From Microbacterium sp. zg-Y818 (lineage in GTDB: Bacteria > Actinomycetota > Actinomycetes > Actinomycetales > Microbacteriaceae), in assembly GCF_030246905.1 (NCBI RefSeq), contig NZ_CP126741.1, positions 2,728,001 through 2,792,000 of the forward strand: DNA of 64,000 nt, given 5' to 3'. The position numbers and the translations under genes are program-made. Below, in pieces: positions 1 to 7,090 of the stretch; the stretch's first letter is position 1, and each line of letters starts with the position of its first letter. The notes under the pieces were generated by a model that saw only the letters and a list, made by a program, of their open reading frames with translations, ran no database searches and was not told the DNA's origin.

Positions 1-1
1 G

Positions 2-91
2 GAGCTCATCCCGATTGCGCAGGATGCGATCGACCGGCTCTACGACCGGTACCAGAACGTCTACGGACAGACCACTGACGACCGCCGGTAA
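2..91 (+). CDS. 3' end of an unidentified gene, truncated by the window edge
   Basis: An open frame enters from the left edge and closes with TAA after 29 codons, ending in the polar tail YGQTTDDRR. The visible residues (ELIPIAQDAIDRLYDRY...) look like an amphipathic helix and their codon use fits coding sequence. The fragment is too short to assign a family. It lies on the same strand as the small genes that follow, separated from the next by about 180 bases in which I see no further gene. Confidence 0.45.
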   Translation, partial: ELIPIAQDAIDRLYDRYQNVYGQTTDDRR

Positions 92-271
92 TCCGCGTCG
101 AGGGCTAACCGACCACCGGCATCCTGTCAATCCCCTCCCCATCCCGAGACCCGCCGCGCACCCTCGGGGGTGGAGGCATGACCATGGATTCCCCATTCCC
201 ATCTCACCGTCGCCAGCAGCATCCGTCCCCGCGGGACCGCGTGCGTCCCGCCGCCCGTTTCGAGTGACGCC

Positions 272-565
272 ATGGAACGCATGACGGCTACCGGGCGCAT
301 CCGGGTGGAGCCGATGGGCCGCGGCGCCTGGCGACTGTGCGACCGCGCCCAAGAGGATGCCGGCCTCGCTCTGCTGGCCTACGTCGAGTACACATACGAA
401 GGCGACTACGAGGCGATCTGGGTCGCCGTGGGCGCTGCGGCCAGCCGGCATCCGACCCTCGACGAGGTGATCCGCACCGCGCTGGAGTCGCTGGCGCCGG
501 CCGCAGAGTCGCGGCGCACCAAGCCGATCCCCATCGCGCATCGTTCCCCCTTCGCCGCCCACTGA
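272..565 (+). CDS. hypothetical protein, 97 aa
   Basis: Small protein with no family I can name. It has an acidic, aromatic middle section (LAYVEYTYEGDYEAIWVAV) and a helical part with the segment LDEVIRTALESL, followed by a basic, proline-containing tail. There is no signal peptide or membrane segment. A second in-frame ATG three codons later (position 281) is an equally good start, and neither is preceded by a strong ribosome binding site. It is the first of several small uncharacterised genes on this strand. The steady amino-acid composition supports a real gene, but the function is unknown. Confidence 0.55.
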   Translation: MERMTATGRIRVEPMGRGAWRLCDRAQEDAGLALLAYVEYTYEGDYEAIWVAVGAAASRHPTLDEVIRTALESLAPAAESRRTKPIPIAHRSPFAAH

Positions 566-625
566 GCACGTGCCGCATGCGGCCCGCGATTGGTGCGCGG
601 GTAACGACCCGTCTACGGTTGTCGT

Positions 626-946
626 GTGGGAAAACTCGTCTACGGCAGCGGCAACCGGTCCTTCGACATCGAGGACCGGACGCTGGCCCACCTGCGGGTC
701 GTGGTCATGAACAAGCTCCGCCGCGGAGAGCCGTTCATGTTCCACCACACCGAGCCGCACGTGACCTGCAGCGTCTGGATGCACCCGGCCGTTCCGATCG
801 TCTTCCACTTCCACGGCAGCCGTCAGCCCGCGGTCAACCGCGAATGGGTCGAAGCGCTCATGCAGGAGGCCAGCAGCGCCAATGGGCTGAGGATCGTTCC
901 GGAACCCGCTCCCGGCTCGCTGATCCCCACCGAATCGGCCGGCTGA
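626..946 (+). CDS. DUF7882-type small protein (copy 1 of 3)
   Basis: 106 aa, GTG start. The first 75 residues match two other proteins in this window (starting at 5934 and 19270). Shared pattern: G-x-L-x-YG near the start, then I-E-D-x-x-LAHL-x-VV, a KLRR motif with a following E-x-F, and a W-x-x-P-x-[VI]-P segment. I place it in the DUF7882 family of actinobacterial proteins of unknown function. Database homologues often carry the label ATP-dependent DNA ligase, but no ligase motif (KxDG) is present. This copy is the most divergent: it has HHTEPHVTCSVW where the others have the RTTLW segment. The C-terminal tail after residue 80 is not conserved. Probably cytoplasmic; role unknown. Confidence 0.75.
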   Translation: MGKLVYGSGNRSFDIEDRTLAHLRVVVMNKLRRGEPFMFHHTEPHVTCSVWMHPAVPIVFHFHGSRQPAVNREWVEALMQEASSANGLRIVPEPAPGSLIPTESAG

Positions 947-1033
947 CGCACGCGCACCTCGGGCGGATACTGCAGCCGCTGCGCGATGTAAAGCCCTGAG
1001 CGCCGCTCGTCGAAGATGCTTACGGTGAGCGGT

Positions 1034-1228
1034 ATGACCGCCGATGACATGACCGATGAACAGAAGCGCCGCGATCAGCTGCTCGCCGCACCCGACTCCG
1101 TCGAGTCCGATGCCGATCCGCGCATCGACGTGACTCGACGAGACGGGGTCACCCGCATCGACATCCGCGACGACGCCGCAGTGCGCCCCGGTGGGCCGGA
1201 CCTCGACGAGGAGATCGACTCCCGCTGA
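1034..1228 (+). CDS. hypothetical acidic protein, 64 aa
   Basis: Very acidic small protein beginning MTADDMTDEQKRRDQLLAAP, with a middle part rich in alternating Asp/Arg (RIDVTRRDGVTRIDIRDD) that could form short beta strands. I chose the ATG at 1034 rather than the in-frame ATG at 1016, because the upstream six codons (MLTVSG) do not fit the hydrophilic character of the protein. There is no signal peptide or recognised domain. It sits between the first DUF7882 gene and the cold-shock gene. Function unknown. Confidence 0.5.
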   Translation: MTADDMTDEQKRRDQLLAAPDSVESDADPRIDVTRRDGVTRIDIRDDAAVRPGGPDLDEEIDSR

Positions 1229-1674
1229 CGCCCGTGGCGCGAGGCACCCTCGAAGCCGTGCTAAGGTAGATCAACCCCGTTCGGGAACCGCGTGCCAAGT
1301 CCGCGTCATGAAGACGCCAGGCACCACACATGAAAGTTTTATTTTTGTCATCTGTCATTTGCTGCGACACTGTCGCGCAGCACCCGCTCGATTGGCGCCA
1401 AGCCGATCGCGATGTGCACGTCGCCACTTCCGGCGGCGAGTACGCCGGTTTCGCCGCGCGTGTGGCATCCGGCTTCACCGCTCACGGCCCCCTCGGCCAG
1501 GACCTCGGTTTTCACGCCACCATCGACAGCGCGCAGCGCGCCGTCGTAGAGTGGCGAGAGAGCCCGTCCCCCACGATCTCCGCGGGACACCCGCGGCTCA
1601 CACGTCCGCGTCGCATACGTCGGCACGGCACCATCGGTCGCACTAGCGGCCCGAAAAGTAGAAGGAAAGACACG
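1229..1674. other. 446-bp interval upstream of cspA
   Basis: No confidently intact gene lies here. It holds the AT-rich patch at about 1327-1360 (unusual for this GC-rich DNA and therefore a promoter candidate), the possible decayed small-protein frame listed separately, and the AGAAGGAAAG ribosome binding site of cspA just before 1675. Confidence 0.5.
1330..1674 (+). pseudogene. possible small-protein frame that runs without a stop into the cold-shock gene
   Basis: This frame contains a stretch (about residues 27-75 from the first [17 protein letters not shown], then [14 protein letters not shown], then [10 protein letters not shown]) that lines up with the small protein ending at 5544. Both share V-x-VA, G-x-Y-x-G, SG-x-F-x-A, G-x-x-x-G, AT-x-x-x-A-x-x-AV. 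After that the sequence becomes Arg/Pro-rich and looks non-coding, yet no stop occurs before the in-frame ATG of cspA. It could be a decayed copy that lost its stop, an N-terminal extension of the cold-shock protein, or a frameshifted gene. The first ATG lies in an AT-rich patch (1327-1360) that may instead be promoter DNA; an in-frame GTG at 1414 is another start. No good ribosome binding site is visible at either. Confidence 0.3.
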
Positions 1675-1878
1675 ATGGCCACTGGCACCGTGAAATGGTT
1701 CAACTCCGAGAAGGGCTACGGCTTCATCGCACCCGATGACGGCTCTGCCGACCTGTTCGCGCACTACAGCGCGATCGCCGGCAACGGCTTCAAGGAGCTC
1801 CGCGAGACGCAGAAGGTCGAATACGACGCCGAGCAGGGCCCCAAGGGCATGCAGGCTGCGAACATCCGCGCACTCTGA
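1675..1878 (+). CDS. cspA: cold-shock protein, CspA family
   Basis: 67-residue single cold-shock domain (OB fold). Both nucleic-acid-binding motifs are present: RNP1 as KGYGFIAP (about residues 14-21) and RNP2 as DLFAHYSAI (about 26-34), with the usual start [12 protein letters not shown]. The length is exactly that of stand-alone Csp proteins. These bind single-stranded RNA and act as RNA chaperones in the cytoplasm. A purine-rich AGAAGGAAAG precedes the ATG at good spacing, which fixes the start even though the frame stays open for 345 bases upstream. A strong terminator hairpin follows 10 bases after the stop, so it is probably transcribed alone. A fatty-acid desaturase gene follows. Confidence 0.95.
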   Translation: MATGTVKWFNSEKGYGFIAPDDGSADLFAHYSAIAGNGFKELRETQKVEYDAEQGPKGMQAANIRAL

Positions 1879-1887
1879 GTTTCTCTC

Positions 1888-1920
1888 GAAGGCCGGTACG
1901 CCCATGGCGTGCCGGCCTTC
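1888..1920 (+). terminator. terminator after cspA
   Basis: Inverted repeat with 15-nt arms and a 3-base loop. The left arm GAAGGCCGGTACGCC and right arm GGCGTGCCGGCCTTC pair except for one T-G position. No long T run follows, as is common in high-GC actinobacteria. It separates cspA from the desaturase. Confidence 0.8.
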
Positions 1921-1988
1921 GTGCATTCCACTGCCCTTATCACATTCCGCCAGCCGCATGGACCACCGCGTAGTGTGAAGCCCAGCAG

Positions 1989-3185
1989 GTGGCACACGCC
2001 GTCAGCCCACGCCAGGTCCGCGAGACCTCCGAGGAAGCAGGTGCTCCCATCTCCGCCACGACCACCGCCACCGCCCCCGCCTCCACCATGGGGCCCATCC
2101 GACAGACCTACGCAGGCACCAAGGAGTTCCCGCCCATCACGCGGGCGTACACCGAGGTCTCGCAGGCCGTGAAGGAAAAGGGCCTGTTGCAGCGCACCCG
2201 CGGCTTCTACGCGCTGGTCGGCCTGGCCATCCTGGCCGGCTTCGCGGGCTGCATCGTCGCTTTCTTCGCACTGGGTGACAGCTGGTGGCAGCTGCTGGTC
2301 GCCGCGGCATCCGGCATCCTCTTCACCCAGGTGGCCTTCCTCTCCCACGAAGCGGCGCATCGCCAGATCTTCGCTTCCGGACCTGCCAATGACCGCCTCG
2401 CACGCTTTCTCGGCCCGGCCGTCGTCGGCATGAGCGTCTCGTGGTGGGCAACCAAGCACACCCGCCACCACGCCAACCCGAACCGCGTGGGCAAGGACCC
2501 CGACATCGAGATCGACACGATCTCGTTCCTCGACGAAGACGCCGCGTCGGCGCGGGGCGTGCGCCGCCTCATCACCAAGCGTCAGGGCTGGCTGTTCTTC
2601 CCGCTGCTGACGTTCGAAGGCCTGAACCTCTACGCTCTGGCGTTCCGCCACCTGCTGTTCAACCGGGAGCCGATCAAGGGTCGGTTCCGCGAGATCGCAC
2701 TGCTGCTGGTGCGGCACGCCGTGGTCTTCACGCCGATCTTCGTCTTCCTGCCGCTCGGCATGGCGATCGCCTTCTTCTTCGTGCAGGTCGCTGTCTTCGG
2801 CGTCTACATGGGCGCCTCGTTCGCGCCGAACCACAAGGGCATGCCCGTCATCGCCAAGGACGCGAAGCTGGACTTCTTCAGCAAGCAGGTGCGCACCTCG
2901 CGCAACATCCGCGGCGGCTGGTGGGCGACGTGGCTCATGGGTGGCCTCAACTATCAGATCGAGCACCACCTGTTCCCGAACATGCCGCGGCCGCACCTCG
3001 CCAAGGCGCGTCCGATCGTCATGAAGGCCTGTGAAGACCTCAACGTGCCCTACACCGAGACCAGCCTGATCAAGTCCTACGCCATCGTCATCGACTACCT
3101 CAACCGAGTGGGCCTCGCAGCGCGCGACCCGTTCGACTGCCCCATGGCGACGACCGCCCGTCGGGGACTCGGACCGGCCGCCTGA
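1989..3185 (+). CDS. membrane fatty acid desaturase (acyl-lipid / delta-6-like)
   Basis: Integral membrane di-iron desaturase. All three histidine boxes are present: HEAAH (120-124), HTRHH (157-161) and the QIEHH variant (323-327). QIEHH, with Gln replacing the first His, is typical of front-end desaturases. Two hydrophobic hairpins flank the boxes (about 75-115 and 235-275). It should introduce a double bond into acyl chains of membrane lipids using O2 and an electron donor; no fused cytochrome b5 is present. The GTG at 1989 gives 398 aa. An ATG at 2088 would remove a low-complexity Ala/Thr leader and give 365 aa; neither has a strong ribosome binding site. Its position behind cspA suggests membrane adaptation to cold, but the terminator between them implies separate transcription. 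Confidence 0.9.
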   Translation: MAHAVSPRQVRETSEEAGAPISATTTATAPASTMGPIRQTYAGTKEFPPITRAYTEVSQAVKEKGLLQRTRGFYALVGLAILAGFAGCIVAFFALGDSWWQLLVAAASGILFTQVAFLSHEAAHRQIFASGPANDRLARFLGPAVVGMSVSWWATKHTRHHANPNRVGKDPDIEIDTISFLDEDAASARGVRRLITKRQGWLFFPLLTFEGLNLYALAFRHLLFNREPIKGRFREIALLLVRHAVVFTPIFVFLPLGMAIAFFFVQVAVFGVYMGASFAPNHKGMPVIAKDAKLDFFSKQVRTSRNIRGGWWATWLMGGLNYQIEHHLFPNMPRPHLAKARPIVMKACEDLNVPYTETSLIKSYAIVIDYLNRVGLAARDPFDCPMATTARRGLGPAA

Positions 3186-3243
3186 GGCGACACCGCCGAC
3201 GGAGGGGGTGCGCCCGAGCGCACGGGGTCGTAACGTCGCCGAC

Positions 3244-4251
3244 ATGAGCGACGTCACGATCTTCTCCCCCTCCCCCATCCTCACCGTCACGGTGGAGGAC
3301 CACCCGTCGGGGGACGAGATCCACGTCCACGCCGGCGGCCAGGGCGTCTGGCAGGCGCGGATGCTGCTGCGGCTCGGCCGCACCGTCTCCATGTGCTGCA
3401 CCCTCACGGGTGAGACCGGCCGCGTGCTGCGGCGGCTGCTCGAGGACGAGGGAATCGTCGTCGTTCCGGTGCGCCGCGACGGGCGCGGTTCGGCCTATGT
3501 GCACGACCGCCGCGGCGGACAGCGCGTCGTGATCGCCGACGAAGGCGGTGACCCCCTCGGCCGCCACGAGCTCGACGAGCTGTACGGCGCCACGCTGGCG
3601 GAGGGCCTCGAGTCGCGCCTGGTGATCCTCAGCGGACCGGGTCGCGACGACATCCTCCCCGCCGACACCTACCGCCGGCTCGCTGCGGACCTGCGCGAAA
3701 GCGGGGCCGCGGTCGTGGTCGACCTGGCCGGACCACGCCTCGCGGCCGCCCTCGCCGGCGGAGTCGACGTGCTGAAGGTGAGCGACGAGGAACTGCTGGC
3801 CGACCGGTTGATCTCGGACAGGTCTGTAGGCGCTGTCAGAAGGGCCATGCGCCTCCTGCGCGAGCGCGGAGCGCGCACCGTCGTCGTCTCCCGCGCCGAG
3901 GAGCCCTTGCTGCTCTTGGACGAACGAGGCTTTCTCGAGGTGAGCACGCCGCGGCTGCAGGTGGCCGACGACCGCGGCGCGGGCGATTCCCTGACGGCAG
4001 GGCTGGCTGCGGGTATGGCCGGCGGCGAGCCCCCACGCGAAGCGGTGCGGCTGGGCGCGGCAGCCGGAGCGCTCAACGTCACGCGGCATGGGCTCGGCAC
4101 CGGCGACCCGGCCGCGATCGCGGCCCTGCTCGAGACGGTGGTCGTGCGGGATGCCAGCGGGAGCGAAGAGGCCCTCCCCGAGCAGCCCGTCATGGGCCGG
4201 GTGAGCCCGGATGGTCTCGCAGCCCTGGCGGAGCCCGAGGATGGAAGATGA
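3244..4251 (+). CDS. PfkB-family carbohydrate kinase
   Basis: Ribokinase/PfkB fold, 335 aa. The N-terminal substrate region has the glycine pair motif AGGQGVWQA (about 30-38). The catalytic and anion-hole motif is DDRGAGDSL, with D248 as the expected base. The closest subgroup is 1-phosphofructokinase/tagatose-6-phosphate kinase-like, but the true substrate cannot be read from sequence. I use the ATG at 3244 (MSDVTIF...), because the in-frame sequence further upstream is not protein-like. The stop overlaps the start of surE by 4 bp (ATGA), indicating translational coupling of a kinase with a phosphatase. The C-terminal 30 residues (acidic, after the GLGTGDP segment) are an extension beyond the usual fold. 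Confidence 0.85.
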   Translation: MSDVTIFSPSPILTVTVEDHPSGDEIHVHAGGQGVWQARMLLRLGRTVSMCCTLTGETGRVLRRLLEDEGIVVVPVRRDGRGSAYVHDRRGGQRVVIADEGGDPLGRHELDELYGATLAEGLESRLVILSGPGRDDILPADTYRRLAADLRESGAAVVVDLAGPRLAAALAGGVDVLKVSDEELLADRLISDRSVGAVRRAMRLLRERGARTVVVSRAEEPLLLLDERGFLEVSTPRLQVADDRGAGDSLTAGLAAGMAGGEPPREAVRLGAAAGALNVTRHGLGTGDPAAIAALLETVVVRDASGSEEALPEQPVMGRVSPDGLAALAEPEDGR

Positions 4252-4988
4252 CCCGGGCGCTCATCACCAACGACGACGGCATCGACGCTCCCGGCCTGCA
4301 CGCGCTGGCACGCAGTGCCCGCGCTGCCGGCCTGGAGGTCACGGTCGCCGCGCCGGCCCGGCAATCCAGCGGCGCCAGTGCGTCGATCATGGCCGAAGAC
4401 CGCGACGGGCGCATCGCGGTCGAGCGGCGCACGCTGGCGGGACTGGAGGACCTTCCCGCGTTCGCCGTGCACGGCGGCCCCGGGCTCATCGCGCTGATCG
4501 CCGCGCACGGCGCCTTCGGAGAGCCGCCAGAGGTCGTGCTCTCGGGCGTGAACCACGGTGCGAACGTCGGCCGGGCGGTCATTCACTCGGGCACGGTGGG
4601 AGCGGCTCTCACCGGCGGGCTGAACCGCGCCTGGGCCGTCGCTGTCTCACTCGACGTCGGCATGCGCCCGGTGGAGTTCCACTGGGACGTCGCCGCCGAG
4701 GCCGCGCTGAGCCTGCTTCCCGACCTGCTCGAGCGACCGCCCGGCACTGTGCTGAACGTCAACGCCCCGAACAGCGCGTCGAATCGCGGCATCCGGGAAT
4801 CCTCCCTCGCTCCCTTCGGCATCGTGCAGACGACGCTGAGCGAGCGCGAAGAGCATCACATCCGCCTCGCGGTCGAGGACCTCCCCCATGCGCCGGAACC
4901 CGGCACGGATGCCGCGCACCTCGCAGACGGCTGGGTGACGGTCACCGGGCTGGAGTCTGTGACGGGCGTGCCACTAGGGCTGCGCTGA
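4248..4988 (+). CDS. surE: 5'/3'-nucleotidase SurE
   Basis: 246 aa, the usual SurE length. The metal-binding NDDG motif is at residues 8-11, and the family signatures SGVNHGANVG and HSGTVGAA follow in the middle of the protein. SurE hydrolyses nucleoside 5'- and 3'-monophosphates and short polyphosphate with a divalent metal, in the cytoplasm. The start is fixed by the ATGA overlap with the PfkB kinase gene. The stop lies only two bases from the end of the convergent MarR gene, leaving no room for a separate terminator. The pairing with a sugar kinase suggests a housekeeping role in phosphorylated metabolites; this is inference. Confidence 0.93.
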   Translation: MTRALITNDDGIDAPGLHALARSARAAGLEVTVAAPARQSSGASASIMAEDRDGRIAVERRTLAGLEDLPAFAVHGGPGLIALIAAHGAFGEPPEVVLSGVNHGANVGRAVIHSGTVGAALTGGLNRAWAVAVSLDVGMRPVEFHWDVAAEAALSLLPDLLERPPGTVLNVNAPNSASNRGIRESSLAPFGIVQTTLSEREEHHIRLAVEDLPHAPEPGTDAAHLADGWVTVTGLESVTGVPLGLR

Positions 4989-4990
4989 CC

Positions 4991-5524
4991 TCAGCGCGCC
5001 GCGTCGACGGCCGCCAGGATCTCGGAGCGGTCGAGTTCGTCGAGACGATCGGCCAGGCGGCCGATGACAAGAGCGGCGATCTCAGCCTGCTCATCGGTCA
5101 GCGAGTCGATGACCTCGACGACCGCGGTGTGATGCGCGGCGTACGCCGCGTCGACGAGACGGACCGCCTCATCCGTGGGGACCAGGTAGTGCGCGCGCCG
5201 GTCACGCGGATGCTGCACGCGCTGGACGAGGCCCCGGGCGACCAGTCGGTCGACGACGTTGGTGATCGTCGCGCTGGAAGTCCGCAGCATGGCCAGCAGA
5301 CTCTTCGGGCTGATGTCCCGCCCGTCGCGGTACGCCTGTACGAGGTACCGCAGCGCGGTGAGATCGACGCCTCCCAGGCCCGAGCGCTGGTGCGCGCGCT
5401 CCGCCTGCGCACGTTCGCCACGCCGCAGCCGCAGGATGGCGTTGCTCAGGACGCTCCCTGCAGGCGTCGCCGGCGGTTCGGCGTAGAGGTGCTCGTTCTC
5501 GTGCCGCACGACGGTCTGGGGCAT
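4991..5524 (-). CDS. MarR-family transcriptional regulator
   Basis: 177 aa winged-helix protein. The DNA-binding region runs from about LTALRYLVQAY to the wing DPRDRRAHY-like segment (HPRDRRAHYLVPT), with recognition helix TSSATITNVVDRLVARGLV. Helices at both ends (LSNAILRLRRGER and the LTDEQAEIAALVIGRL tail) would make the dimer interface. The ATG at 5524 is chosen; upstream in-frame codons look non-coding. It is followed on the same strand by nothing (convergent surE) and preceded by a small gene at 5544-5765, with which it probably forms a two-gene unit. The upstream region holds repeated TGTAAT/ATTACA half-sites that may be its operator. Confidence 0.88.
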   Translation of the reverse strand: MPQTVVRHENEHLYAEPPATPAGSVLSNAILRLRRGERAQAERAHQRSGLGGVDLTALRYLVQAYRDGRDISPKSLLAMLRTSSATITNVVDRLVARGLVQRVQHPRDRRAHYLVPTDEAVRLVDAAYAAHHTAVVEVIDSLTDEQAEIAALVIGRLADRLDELDRSEILAAVDAAR

Positions 5525-5543
5525 GTCATCTCCCGGGGTCGGA

Positions 5544-5765
5544 TTACCAGGCTTCGGAGGTGACCGCATCACGGGCGTCGCGGAGGGTGGCGAACCGTCC
5601 CACCTCGGCCCCCGTATCGTCACGGGCACTGAATTCACCCGAGTGCAGCCGCTCGACGGCACCCAGGTAACGACCATCCGTGTTCGCGACCCAGAACCCC
5701 GGCTCGACCTGGAACCAGGCGGCGCGCGCCTGCGTCGAGGGTGCTGCGTCGATGATCACGGACAT
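5544..5765 (-). CDS. small conserved hypothetical protein, 73 aa
   Basis: Starts MSVIIDAAPSTQ. The body reads W-F-Q-V-E-P-G-F-W-V-A-N-T-D-G-R-Y-L-G, then SGEFSARDDTGAEVGRFATLRDARDAV. The pattern (a short strand with G-x-Y-x-G, F-x-A, G-x-x-x-G, AT-x-x-x-A-x-x-AV) is repeated in the frame upstream of cspA (1414-1560), so this appears to be a small paralogous family. GGAGGAGAG upstream is a clear ribosome binding site for the ATG at 5765. It lies directly upstream of the MarR gene on the same strand (19-bp gap) and probably shares its promoter. No domain recognised; function unknown. Confidence 0.7.
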   Translation of the reverse strand: MSVIIDAAPSTQARAAWFQVEPGFWVANTDGRYLGAVERLHSGEFSARDDTGAEVGRFATLRDARDAVTSEAW

Positions 5766-5780
5766 GTCGTCTCTCCTCCA

Positions 5781-5845
5781 GTGTAACCCCGCGAGTGTGC
5801 GGCTCAGTCGATTACACACCATCTGTATTACATATCTACTGTAAT
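5781..5845. promoter_or_regulatory. cluster of TGTAA(T) half-sites in a divergent intergenic region
   Basis: GTGTAA at 5781-5786, ATTACAC at 5811-5817, then ATTACA (5827-5832) and TGTAAT (5840-5845) forming an inverted repeat with a 7-base spacer. The last half-site touches the -35 box of the rightward promoter. This is a plausible operator for the MarR protein encoded just to the left, controlling both directions. The region is distinctly AT-rich compared with its surroundings. Confidence 0.5.
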
Positions 5846-5874
5846 TGACATCACCTGTCTCACTTCGCTATAGA
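5845..5874 (+). promoter_or_regulatory. sigma-70-type promoter for the DUF7882 gene
   Basis: A perfect -35 TTGACA (5845-5850), an 18-base spacer and a -10 TATAGA (5869-5874) precede the gene starting at 5934. This is the best consensus promoter I found in the window. The inverted repeat on its upstream edge would let a repressor block it. Confidence 0.65.
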
Positions 5875-5933
5875 TGTATGACACGAAAGTGCGCCGCGCA
5901 CACCCCGCGCGGCCAATGAGCGAAGGAGCAGAA

Positions 5934-6281
5934 GTGGGACTTCTTTACTACGGTGCGGACACCACGCCCACCGAAATCCCTGACCGTCTGCTGGCTCACG
6001 TCAAGGTGGTCATCGCGACAAAGCTGCGCCGCAACGAGAGCTTCACCCTCTCCTGGCGGCATCCCGAGAGCGCCGCCGGCGGCAGGACAACCCTGTGGAT
6101 GCAGCCCTCCATCCCGCTGCGCTTCGTATTCGAGGACCCGGAACCCGAGACGCTCGACCCCGAGCTGCTGCGCGACCTCGCCAACAGAGCGAACTCCTCG
6201 GCCGGCGTCTCGCTGTCCTGGGAGGAAGAACCCGCGCCCGAGGCCGCCGTGGTGGCGTTGCGACAGCCTGTCGCCGCCTGA
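5934..6281 (+). CDS. DUF7882-type small protein (copy 2 of 3)
   Basis: 115 aa. GTG start with GAAGGAG at ideal spacing; this is preferred over the in-frame ATG at 5874, which lies inside the -10 box of the promoter. Family pattern: GLLYYG, then IPDRLLAHVKVVIATKLRR, ES-x-T-x-SW, RTTLWMQPSIPLRF. It is closer to the copy at 18872-19270 than to the one at 626-946. The C-terminus is a variable Ala/Glu-rich tail. There is no transmembrane segment, so it is likely a cytoplasmic protein. Its strong, apparently operator-controlled promoter suggests stress- or signal-induced expression under the neighbouring MarR regulator. The molecular function is unknown. Confidence 0.85.
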   Translation: MGLLYYGADTTPTEIPDRLLAHVKVVIATKLRRNESFTLSWRHPESAAGGRTTLWMQPSIPLRFVFEDPEPETLDPELLRDLANRANSSAGVSLSWEEEPAPEAAVVALRQPVAA

Positions 6282-6298
6282 CCCGCGCCGAGTGAGTA

Positions 6299-7090
6299 TC
6301 AGTCGGCGGCGACGATGACGTCGTAGCCCCGGTCCGCGAGCCGGGCTCGCTGCTCCGCGCTCGCGTCGCCGTCGGTGATGACCGTGTCGAAGAGCCGCTC
6401 CGGCCCCACCACCGCGAACACGCGCTTGTCGAGCTTGGCGGAGTCCACCACCAGCACGGCCCGCTCGGCGCGACGGGCCATCGCCGCGTTGACGGCGGCC
6501 TCGCGCTCATCATGGGTGGTTGCTCCATGATCGGGATGCAGCGCGTTCGCACCGATGAACGCGAGGTCGAGATTGATCCGCGCGAGGGTCTCTTCGGCGT
6601 GGGGCCCGACCAGCTCGTACGACCGGGGGTGCAGCACGCCGCCGACCACGACCGTCTTGATCTGCGGGCGCAGCGCGAGCTGCATGGCGATGTTGACGGC
6701 GTTGGTGACGACGGTGAGACCGGGATCGTCGGCATGCGCCATGACATCGCCGCGGGACATCAACTCGTCCGCGATCGCTGTGGCGGTCGTGCCGCCGGAA
6801 AGCCCCACGATCGCGCCACGGGGAACGAGCGCACTGGCCGCGCGCGCGATGGCACGCTTGGCGTCGCGCCGCTGCTGGTTCTTGTAGCGCACCGGCAGGT
6901 CGTAGGCGACCGAGTGCGACACGGCGCCGCCGCGCGTGCGGCCGAGCAGCTGCTGCTCAGCGAGCGCGTCGAGATCCCGGCGGGCGGTGGCCGGAGAGAC
7001 GCCCAGCCGCTCGACGATGTCCTCGACCTGAAGCCGCCCGGATTCCGCGAGCAGGTCGAGGATCGCGCTCAGCCGCTCGGCTCTGTTCAC
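6299..7090 (-). CDS. DeoR-family transcriptional regulator of the Aga-like operon
   Basis: 263 aa. The N-terminal DeoR winged helix is seen as RLSAILDLLAESGRLQVEDI followed by the recognition segment LGVSPATARRDLDAL (residues about 5-45). The C-terminal sugar-phosphate sensor domain contains GLSGGTTATAIA and the VVGGVLHPRSYELVG and TTHDEREAAVN segments typical of GlpR/AgaR-type proteins. These bind a phosphorylated sugar and release DNA. It is the last gene of a five-gene run on this strand, overlapping the aldolase gene by 4 bp, so it is co-transcribed with the enzymes it probably controls. The likely effector is a tagatose or galactosamine phosphate, inferred from context. Confidence 0.9.
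   Translation of the reverse strand: MNRAERLSAILDLLAESGRLQVEDIVERLGVSPATARRDLDALAEQQLLGRTRGGAVSHSVAYDLPVRYKNQQRRDAKRAIARAASALVPRGAIVGLSGGTTATAIADELMSRGDVMAHADDPGLTVVTNAVNIAMQLALRPQIKTVVVGGVLHPRSYELVGPHAEETLARINLDLAFIGANALHPDHGATTHDEREAAVNAAMARRAERAVLVVDSAKLDKRVFAVVGPERLFDTVITDGDASAEQRARLADRGYDVIVAAD

Noticed and set aside
1764..3407. 547-residue minus-strand frame opposite the desaturase
   Set aside because: Composition is His/Arg/Gly-rich shadow sequence. The plus-strand desaturase has all three histidine boxes.
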